Below the pieces are notes generated by a model. The model was given only the letters and a program-made list of their open reading frames with translations, ran no database searches and was not told where the DNA came from. Shown one piece after another: positions 24,090 to 33,782 of a DNA stretch of 64,000 nt. The DNA comes from Rubellimicrobium arenae (lineage in GTDB: Bacteria; Pseudomonadota; Alphaproteobacteria; Rhodobacterales; Rhodobacteraceae): the NCBI RefSeq assembly GCF_017916295.1, contig NZ_JAFMSS010000003.1:1-64000 (forward strand), written 5' to 3'. The translations under genes and the position numbers were made by a program. Every line of letters begins with the position of its first letter. Positions within the stretch are counted from its first letter, which is position 1.

Positions 24090-27000
24090 CTAGGCGCCCG
24101 CGGCCGAATGTGTGGCGGGCACCGCCTCGAGCATCGCCGCCAGTTCCGCCTCGAGCCGCCGATGGTCGATCGGCTTGGCCAGGTAGCGCCCCCGGTGGAA
24201 GACCGGGCTCTGCTGGCGGCCCGAGTAGGCCGAAACGGTCAGGAAGGGCACACCCGCCTCGACCAGACGACGGGCGACAGGCTCGGACGTCTCGCGGCCG
24301 AGATTGATGTCGAGCAGGGCGGCGTCGCAGCCGCCTTCGTCGAGGGTCCTCATGGCCTGCTCCACCGTCGCCACCGGCCCGAGCACGACATGCCCCAGGG
24401 CCTCGAGGGCCATGGCGACGTCGAGGGCCACGACGACCTCATCCTCGACCACCAGGATGCGGCGGCCCCGCGCGGGCGCGGTGGATGCGGACTCCGGCCT
24501 GCGCAGGCCGCCAGCCGGACGGTCCTGGATCGCCCTCGCCTGCACCTTCTCCGTCACATGGGAGATGTCGGCCTCGACCCGCCAGCTCAGGCCTTCGGGC
24601 GCGAAATCGACGACCACCTCGGCGTCCAGGGTCGACTTGACCAGGCTATCGATCATGCGTGTGCCAAAGCCCATCGTCTCAGGCGGGGAGACGGGCGGGC
24701 CCTCCCTCTCCTCCCAGTTCAGCACGATGAGCTCCCGATCCGAATCCGGCTCGCAGCGGATGGTCCATCCAAGCGCGACCCGCCCCGTGTCGTTCGACAG
24801 GGCCCCGTATTTCCCGGCATTGGTTGCCAGTTCATGGAAGGCCATGCCCAGCGTCTGCGCCGCCGCCGCCGTGATGTTGAAGTCGGGCCCGTCCACGAGA
24901 ACGCGCGTTCCGATCAGGTCCTTGAAGTGGGCCAGCTGCGACAGCGCCAGTTCCCGCAGCGACACGCCCTGCCAGCCATTGGTGACCAGGAGGTTCTGGG
25001 CGGCGGCGATGGCCTGGATGCGCTCGTCGAACCGCGCCAGGAAGTCGCGCGGGCTGCTTCGGGCCGTCTGTCGCGCGACCGCCTGGATGAGCGACAGCAT
25101 GTTCTTGGACCGGTGATTGACCTCGCGCATGAGAAGCTGCGCGCGCTCCTCGGCTCTCTTGCGATCGCTGATGTCGGTGAAAAGGCCGATGGTCCCGACC
25201 GCACGCCCTGCGGCATCGCGCAGCGCCGAGACGTGCTTCTGGATCCACAGCGTCTCGCCGTCCCGGGTGCGGCACCGGTTGTTGGTCTCGTAGGACGGAA
25301 CCTGGCCGGAGAGAACCTGGCGGATCGCTTCCTCGTTCTCCTCGAGGTCGTCGGGGTGGATGATGTCGGCGATGGTGAGGCCGACAAGGTCCTTTTCGGC
25401 GTAGCCCAGCATGCGGCACAGGGCCGGGTTGGCCGAGATCAACCGACGCTGGGTGTCCACGATGACGATCCCGGTGCCCGCGTACTGGAACACGCCCCTG
25501 AAGCGAGCCTCGCTGTCGCGCAGGAGCTCCTCCGCCCGCTTCCGCTCGGTCACGTCGAAGCCGGAATGGACGAGGCAGACGACCTGGCCGTCCGCGTCCC
25601 GGACGGGCGTCAGCATGAAGTCGATGGTGAGCCGCGCATCCCCGGCCATGCGGACCACGGCGTCATGCCGCACCGTTTCGCCAAGACCGGCCCGAGCCAC
25701 GGAGTCGCGCACCCGCGCGATCACGGCCGGGTCATGGTTGAACCATGCCGCTTCCCAGACCTTGCGGCCGGTGACCGCCTCGCGCGTGACGCCGGCTGCC
25801 TGCAGGATCGCGGCATTGGCCTCGCGCAGGGTGCCGTCGGGATCCATGACACCGATGAAGGCGCTCGACCCGTCCAAGATGAGCTGCAGCCGCGCCTCGT
25901 TCTCCCGCAGGGCCCAGGCGGCCTGCAGTTCGTCCGTGACGTCAAGGGCAGCCATGATCGCGCGGCTTGGACGCCGGGCCGGCCCTGCGCCCTCGAAGAG
26001 CACCTGCCGACGAACCCGCACGGTCCGGGTCTGGCCATCCGGGCGCAGGATGCGGTGGGTCATCTCGAAGAGCCCCCCGCTGGCCGGGTCATCGGCGCGC
26101 GCCAACTCTGCAAGGACGCTGTCCCTGTCCTCCGGGTGGACCAGTTCGATGAGCGCGCTGCGCGGCAGTTCCATGCCGTGGTCGCCCAGGCCGTAAAGGC
26201 GGGCCGCCCAGTCGCTGAGATGCACGCGCGACGACCTGAAGTCCGCCTCGACTAGCGCGAGCCCCGCGATCTCGACCCCCAGCGCCAGGCGGGCCTCGCT
26301 CGCCCGGAGAGCCTCCTCGGTCGTCCGCCGGGTCGTCACGTCGAAATTTACTCCGGTCATTCGAACCGGCGTGCCGTCCTTGGCCATCACCGCACGCCCG
26401 CGGCCAGCGACATAGAGGATCCGTCCATCCGTGCGGACGATCCGGAACTCCTCGTCGTAGATGCCGCCGGTCGCGATCGCCTGGGCAAAGCGCTCGCGCA
26501 CCCGGAGGACGTCATCCGGATGGACATGGCGGAAGAACAGGTCGGCGGTGGGCGGCTCGGCCCCGTCGAGGCCCAGGATCACGTCGAGCTGGGCGGACCA
26601 CTCGGCCCGGCCGGTGGTCAGGTCCACCTCCCAGTAGGCGATCCCGGTCGCCTCATAGGCCATCTCGAGCCGCGCGAGGCTCTTCCTGAGGGCGCGCTCC
26701 CGTTCCCGACGTTCGGTGACGTCGGACACGATCCCGACCGCCCGCCGCGCACTGCGGCCATCCTCCCCCGGGACCGGCCGCCCGCTCACCGAGAGCCACC
26801 GCGCGCTGCCGTCCGGACGCAGTATCCTGTGTTCGCCGGACAGCTTGGCCCCGCCCTTCATCGCGTCCCGGATGGTGTCCTGAACGCAGGGCGCGTCGGC
26901 GGGATGAGCAGTCCGGGCCGGCGCCAGATCGGTGAGCCGCGTTTCCGCGGGCACGCCGTAAAGTTGTTGGGCCACCGCATCGCAGCTCAGGCGCCCGCCC

Positions 27001-27878
27001 TCGAAATCCATCTCCCAGATGCCGAAGCCCGCCGCCTCCTGCGCCAGCGCAAACCGATGCTCGCTGTCCCGGAGGGCGCGTTCATAGACGTTGCGCTCGG
27101 TGAGATCGTAGAACTGGCAGACCACCCCGGGACAACCATCGGACAGCGTGATGCGCTCGATCGTCCAGTCGTAGCTCTCGGATTGGTTCAGATCGATCCG
27201 GTGCGCGACCACGCTGGGCTCCCGGTACGCCTCGCCTGTCTCCAGGGTATGACGGAACTGCCCGATGATCCGCTCGGCCATGGGCTCGGGCCAGAGAAGC
27301 CGCATGACCTCGGCGAAGTCGCGGCCGACCAGAGGCTCGATGCCCGCAAAGGTCCGGCGGGCGCCCGGGCTCACATGGCGGAGCCGGAACGCGCCATCGA
27401 CGGTGTAGATGCCAAAGGGTGAGCTCGCAACCAACTGCTCGAAGGCTTCGGCCGATCGGCTGGGTGGAGGCGGCGCCAGAGTGGTGACGTCGGTCTGGAC
27501 GACGCGCAGGATCATGTCGTCGGCCGTCCGCTCGGCGACACCTCGCGCCAGGATGCGCCGTATGGCCCCGCTGGGCTGAAGGATGCGGAACTGATGATCC
27601 AAGGGCGCGCCGGTCGCGAAGGCCAGCGCCACGTCCGTCCTGACGCGGTCGCGGTCCTCTGGGTGGACAACAGCGAGAAACCCGGCTTCGTCGCATGGCG
27701 CTTCCGCCATTCCGTAGACGGCCAGCAGATCGCACGACCAGACCATGCGTCCGTCGGCCCCGTGCCATTCGAGGTGCCCGTAGCCGTAGGCTCCTGCCCC
27801 TGACCTGCCGGCCGACTGGATCGACCCCTCGGGTGCATCCGGGCAGTCCTGGGGAAAGGAGAAGCCAGCCAGGGTCAC
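24090..27878 (-). CDS. multi-PAS HWE hybrid sensor histidine kinase with C-terminal receiver
   Basis: A 1262-residue soluble sensor without transmembrane segments. About seven PAS/PAC modules follow one another (roughly 35-130, 140-258, 270-388, 395-515, 520-650, 655-780, 785-905), most ending in the D(V/I)(T/S)-(E/D)R pattern. The kinase core (about 910-1110) is of the HWE type: phospho-acceptor His in LMREVNHRSKNMLSLI, N box HELATNAGKYGALS, and a WEE motif. A receiver domain (about 1145-1255) has the acidic pair in VVEDE, the phospho-acceptor Asp in LLDINLG and the Lys in YLAKPID. HWE kinases in alphaproteobacteria include light and stress sensors. No LOV cysteine motif (NCRFLQ) is seen. 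The gene is monocistronic and its output partner is not nearby. Confidence 0.92.
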   Translation of the reverse strand: MTLAGFSFPQDCPDAPEGSIQSAGRSGAGAYGYGHLEWHGADGRMVWSCDLLAVYGMAEAPCDEAGFLAVVHPEDRDRVRTDVALAFATGAPLDHQFRILQPSGAIRRILARGVAERTADDMILRVVQTDVTTLAPPPPSRSAEAFEQLVASSPFGIYTVDGAFRLRHVSPGARRTFAGIEPLVGRDFAEVMRLLWPEPMAERIIGQFRHTLETGEAYREPSVVAHRIDLNQSESYDWTIERITLSDGCPGVVCQFYDLTERNVYERALRDSEHRFALAQEAAGFGIWEMDFEGGRLSCDAVAQQLYGVPAETRLTDLAPARTAHPADAPCVQDTIRDAMKGGAKLSGEHRILRPDGSARWLSVSGRPVPGEDGRSARRAVGIVSDVTERRERERALRKSLARLEMAYEATGIAYWEVDLTTGRAEWSAQLDVILGLDGAEPPTADLFFRHVHPDDVLRVRERFAQAIATGGIYDEEFRIVRTDGRILYVAGRGRAVMAKDGTPVRMTGVNFDVTTRRTTEEALRASEARLALGVEIAGLALVEADFRSSRVHLSDWAARLYGLGDHGMELPRSALIELVHPEDRDSVLAELARADDPASGGLFEMTHRILRPDGQTRTVRVRRQVLFEGAGPARRPSRAIMAALDVTDELQAAWALRENEARLQLILDGSSAFIGVMDPDGTLREANAAILQAAGVTREAVTGRKVWEAAWFNHDPAVIARVRDSVARAGLGETVRHDAVVRMAGDARLTIDFMLTPVRDADGQVVCLVHSGFDVTERKRAEELLRDSEARFRGVFQYAGTGIVIVDTQRRLISANPALCRMLGYAEKDLVGLTIADIIHPDDLEENEEAIRQVLSGQVPSYETNNRCRTRDGETLWIQKHVSALRDAAGRAVGTIGLFTDISDRKRAEERAQLLMREVNHRSKNMLSLIQAVARQTARSSPRDFLARFDERIQAIAAAQNLLVTNGWQGVSLRELALSQLAHFKDLIGTRVLVDGPDFNITAAAAQTLGMAFHELATNAGKYGALSNDTGRVALGWTIRCEPDSDRELIVLNWEEREGPPVSPPETMGFGTRMIDSLVKSTLDAEVVVDFAPEGLSWRVEADISHVTEKVQARAIQDRPAGGLRRPESASTAPARGRRILVVEDEVVVALDVAMALEALGHVVLGPVATVEQAMRTLDEGGCDAALLDINLGRETSEPVARRLVEAGVPFLTVSAYSGRQQSPVFHRGRYLAKPIDHRRLEAELAAMLEAVPATHSAAGA

Positions 27879-28348
27879 GCGCGCCCTCCTTCGACATGGC
27901 CCGGCTCGGCCTGACGGCGAGAAGGCTTCCGCCGGCAGTCAGGTTGACCGATCTGGCCGTACGACGTTGTTGCGCGGCGGAATTTCACCCGTCGACCCCA
28001 CGATTAGCTTGCAGTTGTTCGTGACCCACTCAGTTCGCCCATAGCACGAAATGGCCAAGATCGAGGACAAAAAGCGCCGACAAGCGGCATCATGCCTCGA
28101 TCCCGTGGTCGGACCGCCCGGACAGCGGGCAGCTTGGGCAGATCCGGCCGGAGAACCAGGCCTTACCTTTGTCGGGCTGCGGCAGTCCGGCCCTCATGCC
28201 GGTCCGGCAAGACTGCGGCTCGATAGCCCCTCTCGATCGCGAAGCCGGCGGGGTCCAGCGGTCCCTCCAGGCGATCTCCGGCGCCGATCCCGGTTGACGC
28301 AGGCGCGCGGGGACGTCACCTGCTGACGCCGACACGTCAGGAGGGATC
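27879..28348. other. divergent intergenic region between sensor kinase and MYG1-family genes
   Basis: About 470 bases holding the divergent promoters of the kinase and the MYG1-like gene. The only clear element is the Shine-Dalgarno AGGAGGG just before the ATG at 28349. I see no RNA gene and no strong palindrome. Open frames here have arginine-rich, unconvincing translations. Confidence 0.4.
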
Positions 28349-29299
28349 ATGGCCGATCAAGGCGTCGAGACGCTCATCACCCATTCCGGCAGCTTTCACG
28401 CCGACGATCTGCTGGCGTTCGCGGTCCTCTCGGCGCTCCATCCCGACGCAAGCCTCCTGCGCACCCGGGACCCACAGGTCATCGCGGCGGCCGAAGGACG
28501 GGCCATCGTGTTCGATGTGGGGTTTCGCTACGCGCCCGAGCGGCATCTCTACGATCATCACCAGCCCGATCGGCCACGCCGCCCCGAGGGCCTCGCCTAC
28601 TCCAGCTTCGGGCTGATCTGGCAGCACTTTGGCCGGGCCTTTATCGCCGCCGTGCTTGGCGGGCAGGACAGCGCCTCTCCCGACATCATGGACATGATCC
28701 ATGCCGAGATGGACGCCGGCCTCGTGCGCGACATCGATGCGGTCGACAATGGCGAGCTTGGGGAGGATCAGCGGGCGCTGATGCACCCGCTGTCCCTGCC
28801 GGGCCTCTTGATGTGGTTCCGCCCTGCGTTCGACGACGAACGGGCCGGGCGCGACGATCTGGCGTTCCTCGAGGCGGCATCGGTCGCGCGGCAGATCCTC
28901 CGTGCCCAAGTGGACAGCACCGCCGCGCGCCTGCGGTCGAACGCGATCGTCGCCGCCGCGATCGCCGGTCGAAGCCATCCGAACTGGATCGAACTCCCGC
29001 GATCCATGGACTACCTTGGACCCATCCTGGCGGCGGATCCGGCATCGGGCGCTGCACGGATCCAGTACGTCGTGGCGCCGTCCCGGGACGAATGGCAGCT
29101 CAACACCGTCAATGTTGCCCTGGACAGCTTCCAGTCCAGAAAGCCGCTGCCGGATCGATGGGCCGGGCTGCGCGGTCCCGATTTCGCCGCGGTCACGGGC
29201 GTGCCGGACGCCGTCTTCTGCCACGCCGGGCGGTTCATCGCCATCGCGCGAAGCCGCGATGGAGTGATGGAGTTGCTCCGACAGGCGCTTGAGGACTGA
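28349..29299 (+). CDS. MYG1/UPF0160 family protein (DHH-like metal-dependent hydrolase)
   Basis: A 316-residue member of the MYG1 family, related to DHH phosphoesterases. THSGSFHADDLLAFAVLSAL at the N-terminus and FDVGFRYAPERHLYDHHQ supply the metal-binding His/Asp residues. WFRPAFDDER and the C-terminal VFCHAGRFIAIA are family hallmarks. Eukaryotic MYG1 has been described as a 3'-5' RNA exonuclease; bacterial members are uncharacterised. A strong Shine-Dalgarno (AGGAGGG) precedes the ATG. It stands alone between the kinase and a methyltransferase gene. Confidence 0.85.
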   Translation: MADQGVETLITHSGSFHADDLLAFAVLSALHPDASLLRTRDPQVIAAAEGRAIVFDVGFRYAPERHLYDHHQPDRPRRPEGLAYSSFGLIWQHFGRAFIAAVLGGQDSASPDIMDMIHAEMDAGLVRDIDAVDNGELGEDQRALMHPLSLPGLLMWFRPAFDDERAGRDDLAFLEAASVARQILRAQVDSTAARLRSNAIVAAAIAGRSHPNWIELPRSMDYLGPILAADPASGAARIQYVVAPSRDEWQLNTVNVALDSFQSRKPLPDRWAGLRGPDFAAVTGVPDAVFCHAGRFIAIARSRDGVMELLRQALED

Positions 29300-29391
29300 A
29301 GCGGCGCCCCGCCTGGTCGAGATTCCCGGGGGAGCGGATGCGGCACAGATTCCTGTCGTAGCTCCCGCGTCGTTCGGCTATCGCGCCGGGC

Positions 29392-30495
29392 ATGTCCGAT
29401 AACGATCTCCTCGACATCTACCTCGTGGCCCCACCGGGGCTGGAACAGGCGCTTCTCCAGGAGGCCACCGCCAAGGGCTTCCAGAACCCCGTGGCTTCGA
29501 TCGGCGGCGTGACGGTTCAGGGACACTGGCCCGAGGTCTGGCGCGCGAATCTGGAGCTGCGCGGGGCCAGCCGGATCCTTGCCCGCGTCGGCGCGTTCCG
29601 GGCCCTGCACCTCGCCCAGCTCGACAAGCGCGCCCGCAAGTTTCCCTGGGCCGACGTGCTGCGCCCCGACCGGCCGGTGCGGGTCGAGGCCTCCTGCAAG
29701 GGCAGCCGGATTTATCACGCCGGAGCCGTCGTTCAGCGCATCGAGGCCGCGATCCGGGAGGAGCTGGGCGCACCCGTCCAGGACGACGCCGAGATCAGGA
29801 TCATGGCCCGGGTCGAGGATGATCTTTGCACCATCAGCGTCGACACCTCGGGCGAGCTTCTGCACCGGCGCGGCCACAAGGAAGCGGTGAACAAGGCGCC
29901 CCTGCGCGAGAACCTGGCCGCCCTGTTCCTCCGCGAATGCGGCTACGAGGGCGCCGAGCCGGTGCTCGATCCCATGTGCGGCTCGGGGACCTTCGTGATC
30001 GAGGCGGCCGAGATCGCAGCAGGACTGCAGCCGGGCCGGTCGCGGTCCTTTGCCTTCGAGCAACTGGCGACGTTCGACGCCAGGGCCTGGGCAGGCCTGG
30101 CCAGGCCCTCGGGCGCGGCCAACGTACCCTTCCGGTTCATCGGATACGACCGGGATGCCGGCGCCGTCACGATGAGCCGTGCCAATGCCGAACGCGCCGG
30201 CGTCTCTGCGCTGACCGAGTTCCAGTGCCAGCCAATCGCCGAGCTTCGACGACCCGAAGGTCCTTCGGGACTGGTGATGGTCAACCCGCCCTATGGCGCG
30301 CGCATCGGAAACAAGAAGCTGCTCTACGGGCTCTATGCCGCCCTGGGCGAGACGCTGAAACGGGAGCTTTCGGGTTGGCGCGTCGGCCTCGTGACCAGCG
30401 AACCCTCGCTGGCCAAGGTCACGGGCCTGTCATTCAAGTCGGTCGGAGCGCCGGTGCCGCACGGGGGCCTGAAGGTCAGCCTTTACCGCACCTGA
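29392..30495 (+). CDS. THUMP-domain class I SAM-dependent RNA methyltransferase (RlmL N-terminal-like)
   Basis: A 367-residue enzyme resembling the m2G-forming N-terminal half of E. coli RlmL/YcbY, which methylates 23S rRNA. The N-terminal third is the ferredoxin-like/THUMP RNA-binding part. The catalytic domain has motif I VLDPMCGSGTFVIEAA and motif IV MVNPPYGARI (NPPY, typical of exocyclic N-methyltransferases). HRRGHKEAVNKAPLRENLAA is a conserved linker segment of this group. It starts 92 bases after the MYG1-like gene on the same strand. Confidence 0.88.
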   Translation: MSDNDLLDIYLVAPPGLEQALLQEATAKGFQNPVASIGGVTVQGHWPEVWRANLELRGASRILARVGAFRALHLAQLDKRARKFPWADVLRPDRPVRVEASCKGSRIYHAGAVVQRIEAAIREELGAPVQDDAEIRIMARVEDDLCTISVDTSGELLHRRGHKEAVNKAPLRENLAALFLRECGYEGAEPVLDPMCGSGTFVIEAAEIAAGLQPGRSRSFAFEQLATFDARAWAGLARPSGAANVPFRFIGYDRDAGAVTMSRANAERAGVSALTEFQCQPIAELRRPEGPSGLVMVNPPYGARIGNKKLLYGLYAALGETLKRELSGWRVGLVTSEPSLAKVTGLSFKSVGAPVPHGGLKVSLYRT

Positions 30496-30522
30496 CCGGC
30501 GCGCCCGGGTCGGGCCGATCCA

Positions 30523-31308
30523 TCATCCCACGAGCAGGGATTCGGCGCCGTCGATCCAGACCGGAGTCCCGGTGATGTGCCGCGCCCGGTCCGACAGGAG
30601 GAAGGCGACAAGCTCGGCGACCTCCTCCGAGCTTCCGGGCTCGCCGTCGGTCAGGGGAATCTCGCCCTCGGGGTACTCGACCGGCTCGCCCGCGACCTCC
30701 GGGTCGCGATGGGTCGTGCTGTCGTCGATGGCCGTCTCGATGGCTCCGGGGCAGACCACGTTGACCCGGATGCGGAACTTGGCAAGCTCGAGCGCCAGCA
30801 TTTGGGTCATCGCCACCTGGGCTGCCTTGGTGGAGCTGTAGGCTGTCGCCCCCGCGTTCGAGAAGACGCGCGTGCCGTTGACCGAAGCGGTGATCACCAC
30901 GGCCCCGCCTCCTGCCTGCTTGAGGTGCGGCACCCCGTAATGCAGCGTCAGGTAAGTGCCCCGGAGATTGGTGTTGATGGTCCGGTCCCACTCCTCCGGG
31001 GTGATCTCGTCGATCGGGGCCCAGACCCCGTTGATGCCTGCGTTGGCGAACAGGAAATCGAGCCGACCGAACTCGCCGACCAGGCGGTCGATGGCCGCCT
31101 TCATGTCGTGCTCGGACGCCACGTCCGCCTGCAGCGCGAGCGCTCGGCCGCCTGACGTCCGGACCTGCTCGACCACCTCGTCCACCTTGGCCTGCGTGTG
31201 CCCCAGCACGCCGACCGCACAACCCTCCCGGGCCAAGCGGAGGACCGTCGCGCGTCCGATGCCCGAGCTCCCCCCGGTGACCAGGGCGACCTTTCCGTTG
31301 AAACTCAT
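30523..31308 (-). CDS. short-chain dehydrogenase/reductase
   Basis: A 261-residue classical SDR. It has the cofactor loop TGGSSGIG (residues 12-19), NAG near residue 90, the catalytic Ser in ITASVNGT, Tyr/Lys in AYSSTKAA, and the CPGAIETAI element. The C-terminal part has an SSEEVAELVAFLLSDRARHITGTPVWIDGA-type ending in pieces seen across 3-oxoacyl-ACP reductase/glucose dehydrogenase-like SDRs. A patch with several Glu/Asp residues around VEYPEGEIPLTDGEPGSS is longer than usual between the helices over the active site. The substrate is unknown. Confidence 0.9.
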   Translation of the reverse strand: MSFNGKVALVTGGSSGIGRATVLRLAREGCAVGVLGHTQAKVDEVVEQVRTSGGRALALQADVASEHDMKAAIDRLVGEFGRLDFLFANAGINGVWAPIDEITPEEWDRTINTNLRGTYLTLHYGVPHLKQAGGGAVVITASVNGTRVFSNAGATAYSSTKAAQVAMTQMLALELAKFRIRVNVVCPGAIETAIDDSTTHRDPEVAGEPVEYPEGEIPLTDGEPGSSEEVAELVAFLLSDRARHITGTPVWIDGAESLLVG

Positions 31309-31447
31309 CCGAATCTCCTGTCGATGCGAGGTGGTCAGGGCCCGTCAGGTCCGAGTCGTCGACCTGCCCCTGCTCAACACCACCGCCGCCCGACGGTTCA
31401 CCTCATGCCGGAATGTCCTCCGGACCGGAGGCAAGCCGCGAGGGGGA

Positions 31448-32500
31448 TCATAGGCGGCTTACGGACTGGGCGATGCATTCTGCGGCCCGGTCCAACTCGG
31501 CCTCGGTCAAGGCGCCGGCGGACACGCTGGCCAGCCATGAAGCCGGATGCCGGGCGCGGCTGCGGCGGTAGGCCGGGTCGTAGTGGTCTGCCATCAGCGA
31601 CGCGGCCAGCGCCTGGGCCTCCCGCGCGCGCAGGAGCGCGACCCAGCGGTCAACTGTAGCCCGGCCACGCAGCATCGTGAGCTGCCTGAGCAGCCCTTCG
31701 AGCCGATCCGGATCGGCGGCCAGGTCGGCATAGGATCGCGCCAGATGGCGTGCCCTCGCGTCGGGTGTCGCGGTCACCTCGATCCGCGGGGCCGCCACCA
31801 TGGCCGACCACAAGCTGGGCGGCAGGGCGATCTGGCCGACCTTGCTGCTTTCGGCTTCGGCCAGGACAGGCCGGGCGGGATCAAGGACGGCCAGCCGTGC
31901 CGCGAGCGCGCTCTCGAATCCCTTCTGGCTGGGCTGTCCTTCCGGCATCGCCCCCAGCAGCGATCCCCGGTGCCGGGCCAGATGCTCGAGGTCGAGGGTC
32001 TGCAGTCCCAGGCGGTCCAGCCGATGCAGGAGCTCGGTCTTCGCAGTCCCCGTCAACCCGTCAAGGAGAACGAGCCGATGCGGAAGCGGCGCGTCGTAAA
32101 GCGTCCGCTGCACCAGCCTCCGCCAGCTGCGGTAGCCCCCCTCCACGGTGTCGGCCCGCCAGCCGATCTGGCTCAGGATCGACGCAAAGCTGCCCGAGCG
32201 CTGGCCACCCCGCCAGCAGTAGACGAGCGGGCGCCACCCCCCGTCACGATCCGACAGCGGCCCTTCGATGTGGACGGCCGCGTTGCGGGCGACCAGAGCG
32301 GCCCCGATCTTGCGCGCCCGGAACGGGCTTTCCTGAACATAGATGGTCCCGACCCTGGCGCGTTCGGCATCGTCCAGCACCGGAAGGGAGATCGCGCCCG
32401 GGACATGGTCTTCGGCGAACTCGGACGGGCTGCGGACGTCGATCAGGTCGTCGAACCCATGGGCGAGGAAGTCGGCAAGGGACGCAAAGGCGCGGGACAT
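31448..32500 (-). CDS. mnmH: tRNA 2-selenouridine synthase
   Basis: A 350-residue enzyme that replaces sulfur by selenium at the wobble 2-thiouridine of tRNAs through a geranylated intermediate. Residues 5-125 are a rhodanese domain with the active Cys95 in VYCWRGGQRSGS. A P-loop domain follows, with LLDGLTGTAKTELL near residue 143. The length and both domains match SelU/MnmH. The gene lies 51 bases downstream of selD on the same strand, so donor and user of selenophosphate form one operon. Confidence 0.93.
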   Translation of the reverse strand: MSRAFASLADFLAHGFDDLIDVRSPSEFAEDHVPGAISLPVLDDAERARVGTIYVQESPFRARKIGAALVARNAAVHIEGPLSDRDGGWRPLVYCWRGGQRSGSFASILSQIGWRADTVEGGYRSWRRLVQRTLYDAPLPHRLVLLDGLTGTAKTELLHRLDRLGLQTLDLEHLARHRGSLLGAMPEGQPSQKGFESALAARLAVLDPARPVLAEAESSKVGQIALPPSLWSAMVAAPRIEVTATPDARARHLARSYADLAADPDRLEGLLRQLTMLRGRATVDRWVALLRAREAQALAASLMADHYDPAYRRSRARHPASWLASVSAGALTEAELDRAAECIAQSVSRL

Positions 32501-32551
32501 GGATCGGGCTCCTGAAGCGGCAGTCGTCGCGGCGGGTCGTGACGGAGCCGG

Positions 32552-33616
32552 TCAGGCGACCAGGAGACGCGGCGCTCCCGCCGGTTCGGACGCGCCGCCG
32601 ATCACGGCCGCGCCTTCGAAGCCATGGCGACGGAAGACCTGCATCACCCCATCGACCGCCGAAGGGGAGCAGGCGACGAGGAGGCCTCCGCTGGTCTGCG
32701 GGTCGGCGAGGAGCGCCCGGTCCTCGGGCGCGAAGGCGTCCGGCAGGACCACCTCGCCGCCGTAGCTGCTCCAGTTGCGACCCGAGGCGCCGGTCACATA
32801 GCCCCGGGCAGCCAGAGCCCGAACGCCCTCCAGAAGCGGGACTCGGGACCACTCGAGCCGCATGTCGCATCCCGAGCCGCGCGCCATCTCAAGCGCGTGC
32901 CCGGCCAGGCCGAAGCCGGTCACGTCCGTCATCGCGTGGACGCCCGGCAGGCGGGCGAGTTCGGGGCCAGGGGTGTTCAGCTTCGTGGTCATGGCGATCA
33001 TCCGGCCATAGCCGTCAGGGTCCAGCACCCCCTTCTTGAGCGCCGCCGACATCACGCCCACGCCGAGCGGCTTGCCCAGGACGAGCACGTCCCCCGGCTG
33101 CGCCCGGGCGTTCCTCTTGACCAGGTCGGGGTGAACGAGGCCGAGCGCGACCAGGCCGTAGATCGGCTCGACCGAGTCGATGGAGTGTCCCCCCGCGATG
33201 GGGATCCCGGCGGCGCGGCAGACCGAGGCACCCCCCGCGAGGACCCGGGCGATCGTCTCGCCCGAAAGGACGTTGATCGGCATGCCCACCAGCGCCAGGG
33301 CCATGATCGGCTGTCCGCCCATGGCGTAAACGTCGCTTATGGCATTCGTCGCCGCGATCCGGCCAAAGTCATGGGGATCGTCGACGATCGGCATGAAGAA
33401 GTCGGTCGTCGCGACCAGGGCCTGATTGTCGTTCAGGCGGTACACCGCCGCGTCGTCCGAGGTTTCGATCCCGACCAGCAGTTCCTCGGGAATGGGCAGG
33501 GACGCCGTGCCGCGGAGCATCCCCGACAGCACCCCCGGCGCGATCTTGCAGCCGCAACCGCCGCCATGCGACAGCGAGGTCAGCCGCGGCTCCATCTGTC
33601 CTTCGGGTGCGTTCAT
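32552..33616 (-). CDS. selD: selenide, water dikinase (selenophosphate synthase), Cys form
   Basis: A 354-residue enzyme making selenophosphate from selenide and ATP. The glycine-rich active loop GGGCGCKIAPG places the catalytic Cys21 and Lys24; a Cys, not selenocysteine, is encoded. TSDDAAVYRL and TTDFFMPIVDDPHDFGRIAA carry the metal-binding Asp residues, and ADPQTSGGLLVA is near the C-terminus. The ATG at 33616 was chosen because the upstream extension is not family-like. With mnmH but no selA/selB/selC in the window, the visible use of selenium is tRNA modification. Confidence 0.94.
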   Translation of the reverse strand: MNAPEGQMEPRLTSLSHGGGCGCKIAPGVLSGMLRGTASLPIPEELLVGIETSDDAAVYRLNDNQALVATTDFFMPIVDDPHDFGRIAATNAISDVYAMGGQPIMALALVGMPINVLSGETIARVLAGGASVCRAAGIPIAGGHSIDSVEPIYGLVALGLVHPDLVKRNARAQPGDVLVLGKPLGVGVMSAALKKGVLDPDGYGRMIAMTTKLNTPGPELARLPGVHAMTDVTGFGLAGHALEMARGSGCDMRLEWSRVPLLEGVRALAARGYVTGASGRNWSSYGGEVVLPDAFAPEDRALLADPQTSGGLLVACSPSAVDGVMQVFRRHGFEGAAVIGGASEPAGAPRLLVA

Positions 33617-33782
33617 GCGCCATCCTCCCAATCTGCGATCCGCCTGCCGGCGGTGATCCGCGCGACCGTGCCGCCCGTCCAAGACCTTCGGCTACCACAG
33701 GGACTCCGCGGGGCCAACGCGCCCCGACATCGCTCCCTCGACCTCTTGGGCGCGGTTCCATGTCCCGCCCTGCCGACCCGGG

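Noticed and set aside
23841..26255. An 804-codon plus-strand open frame opposite the sensor kinase.
   Set aside because: Shadow of the kinase coding sequence on the other strand; Asp/His/Arg-rich with no domain.
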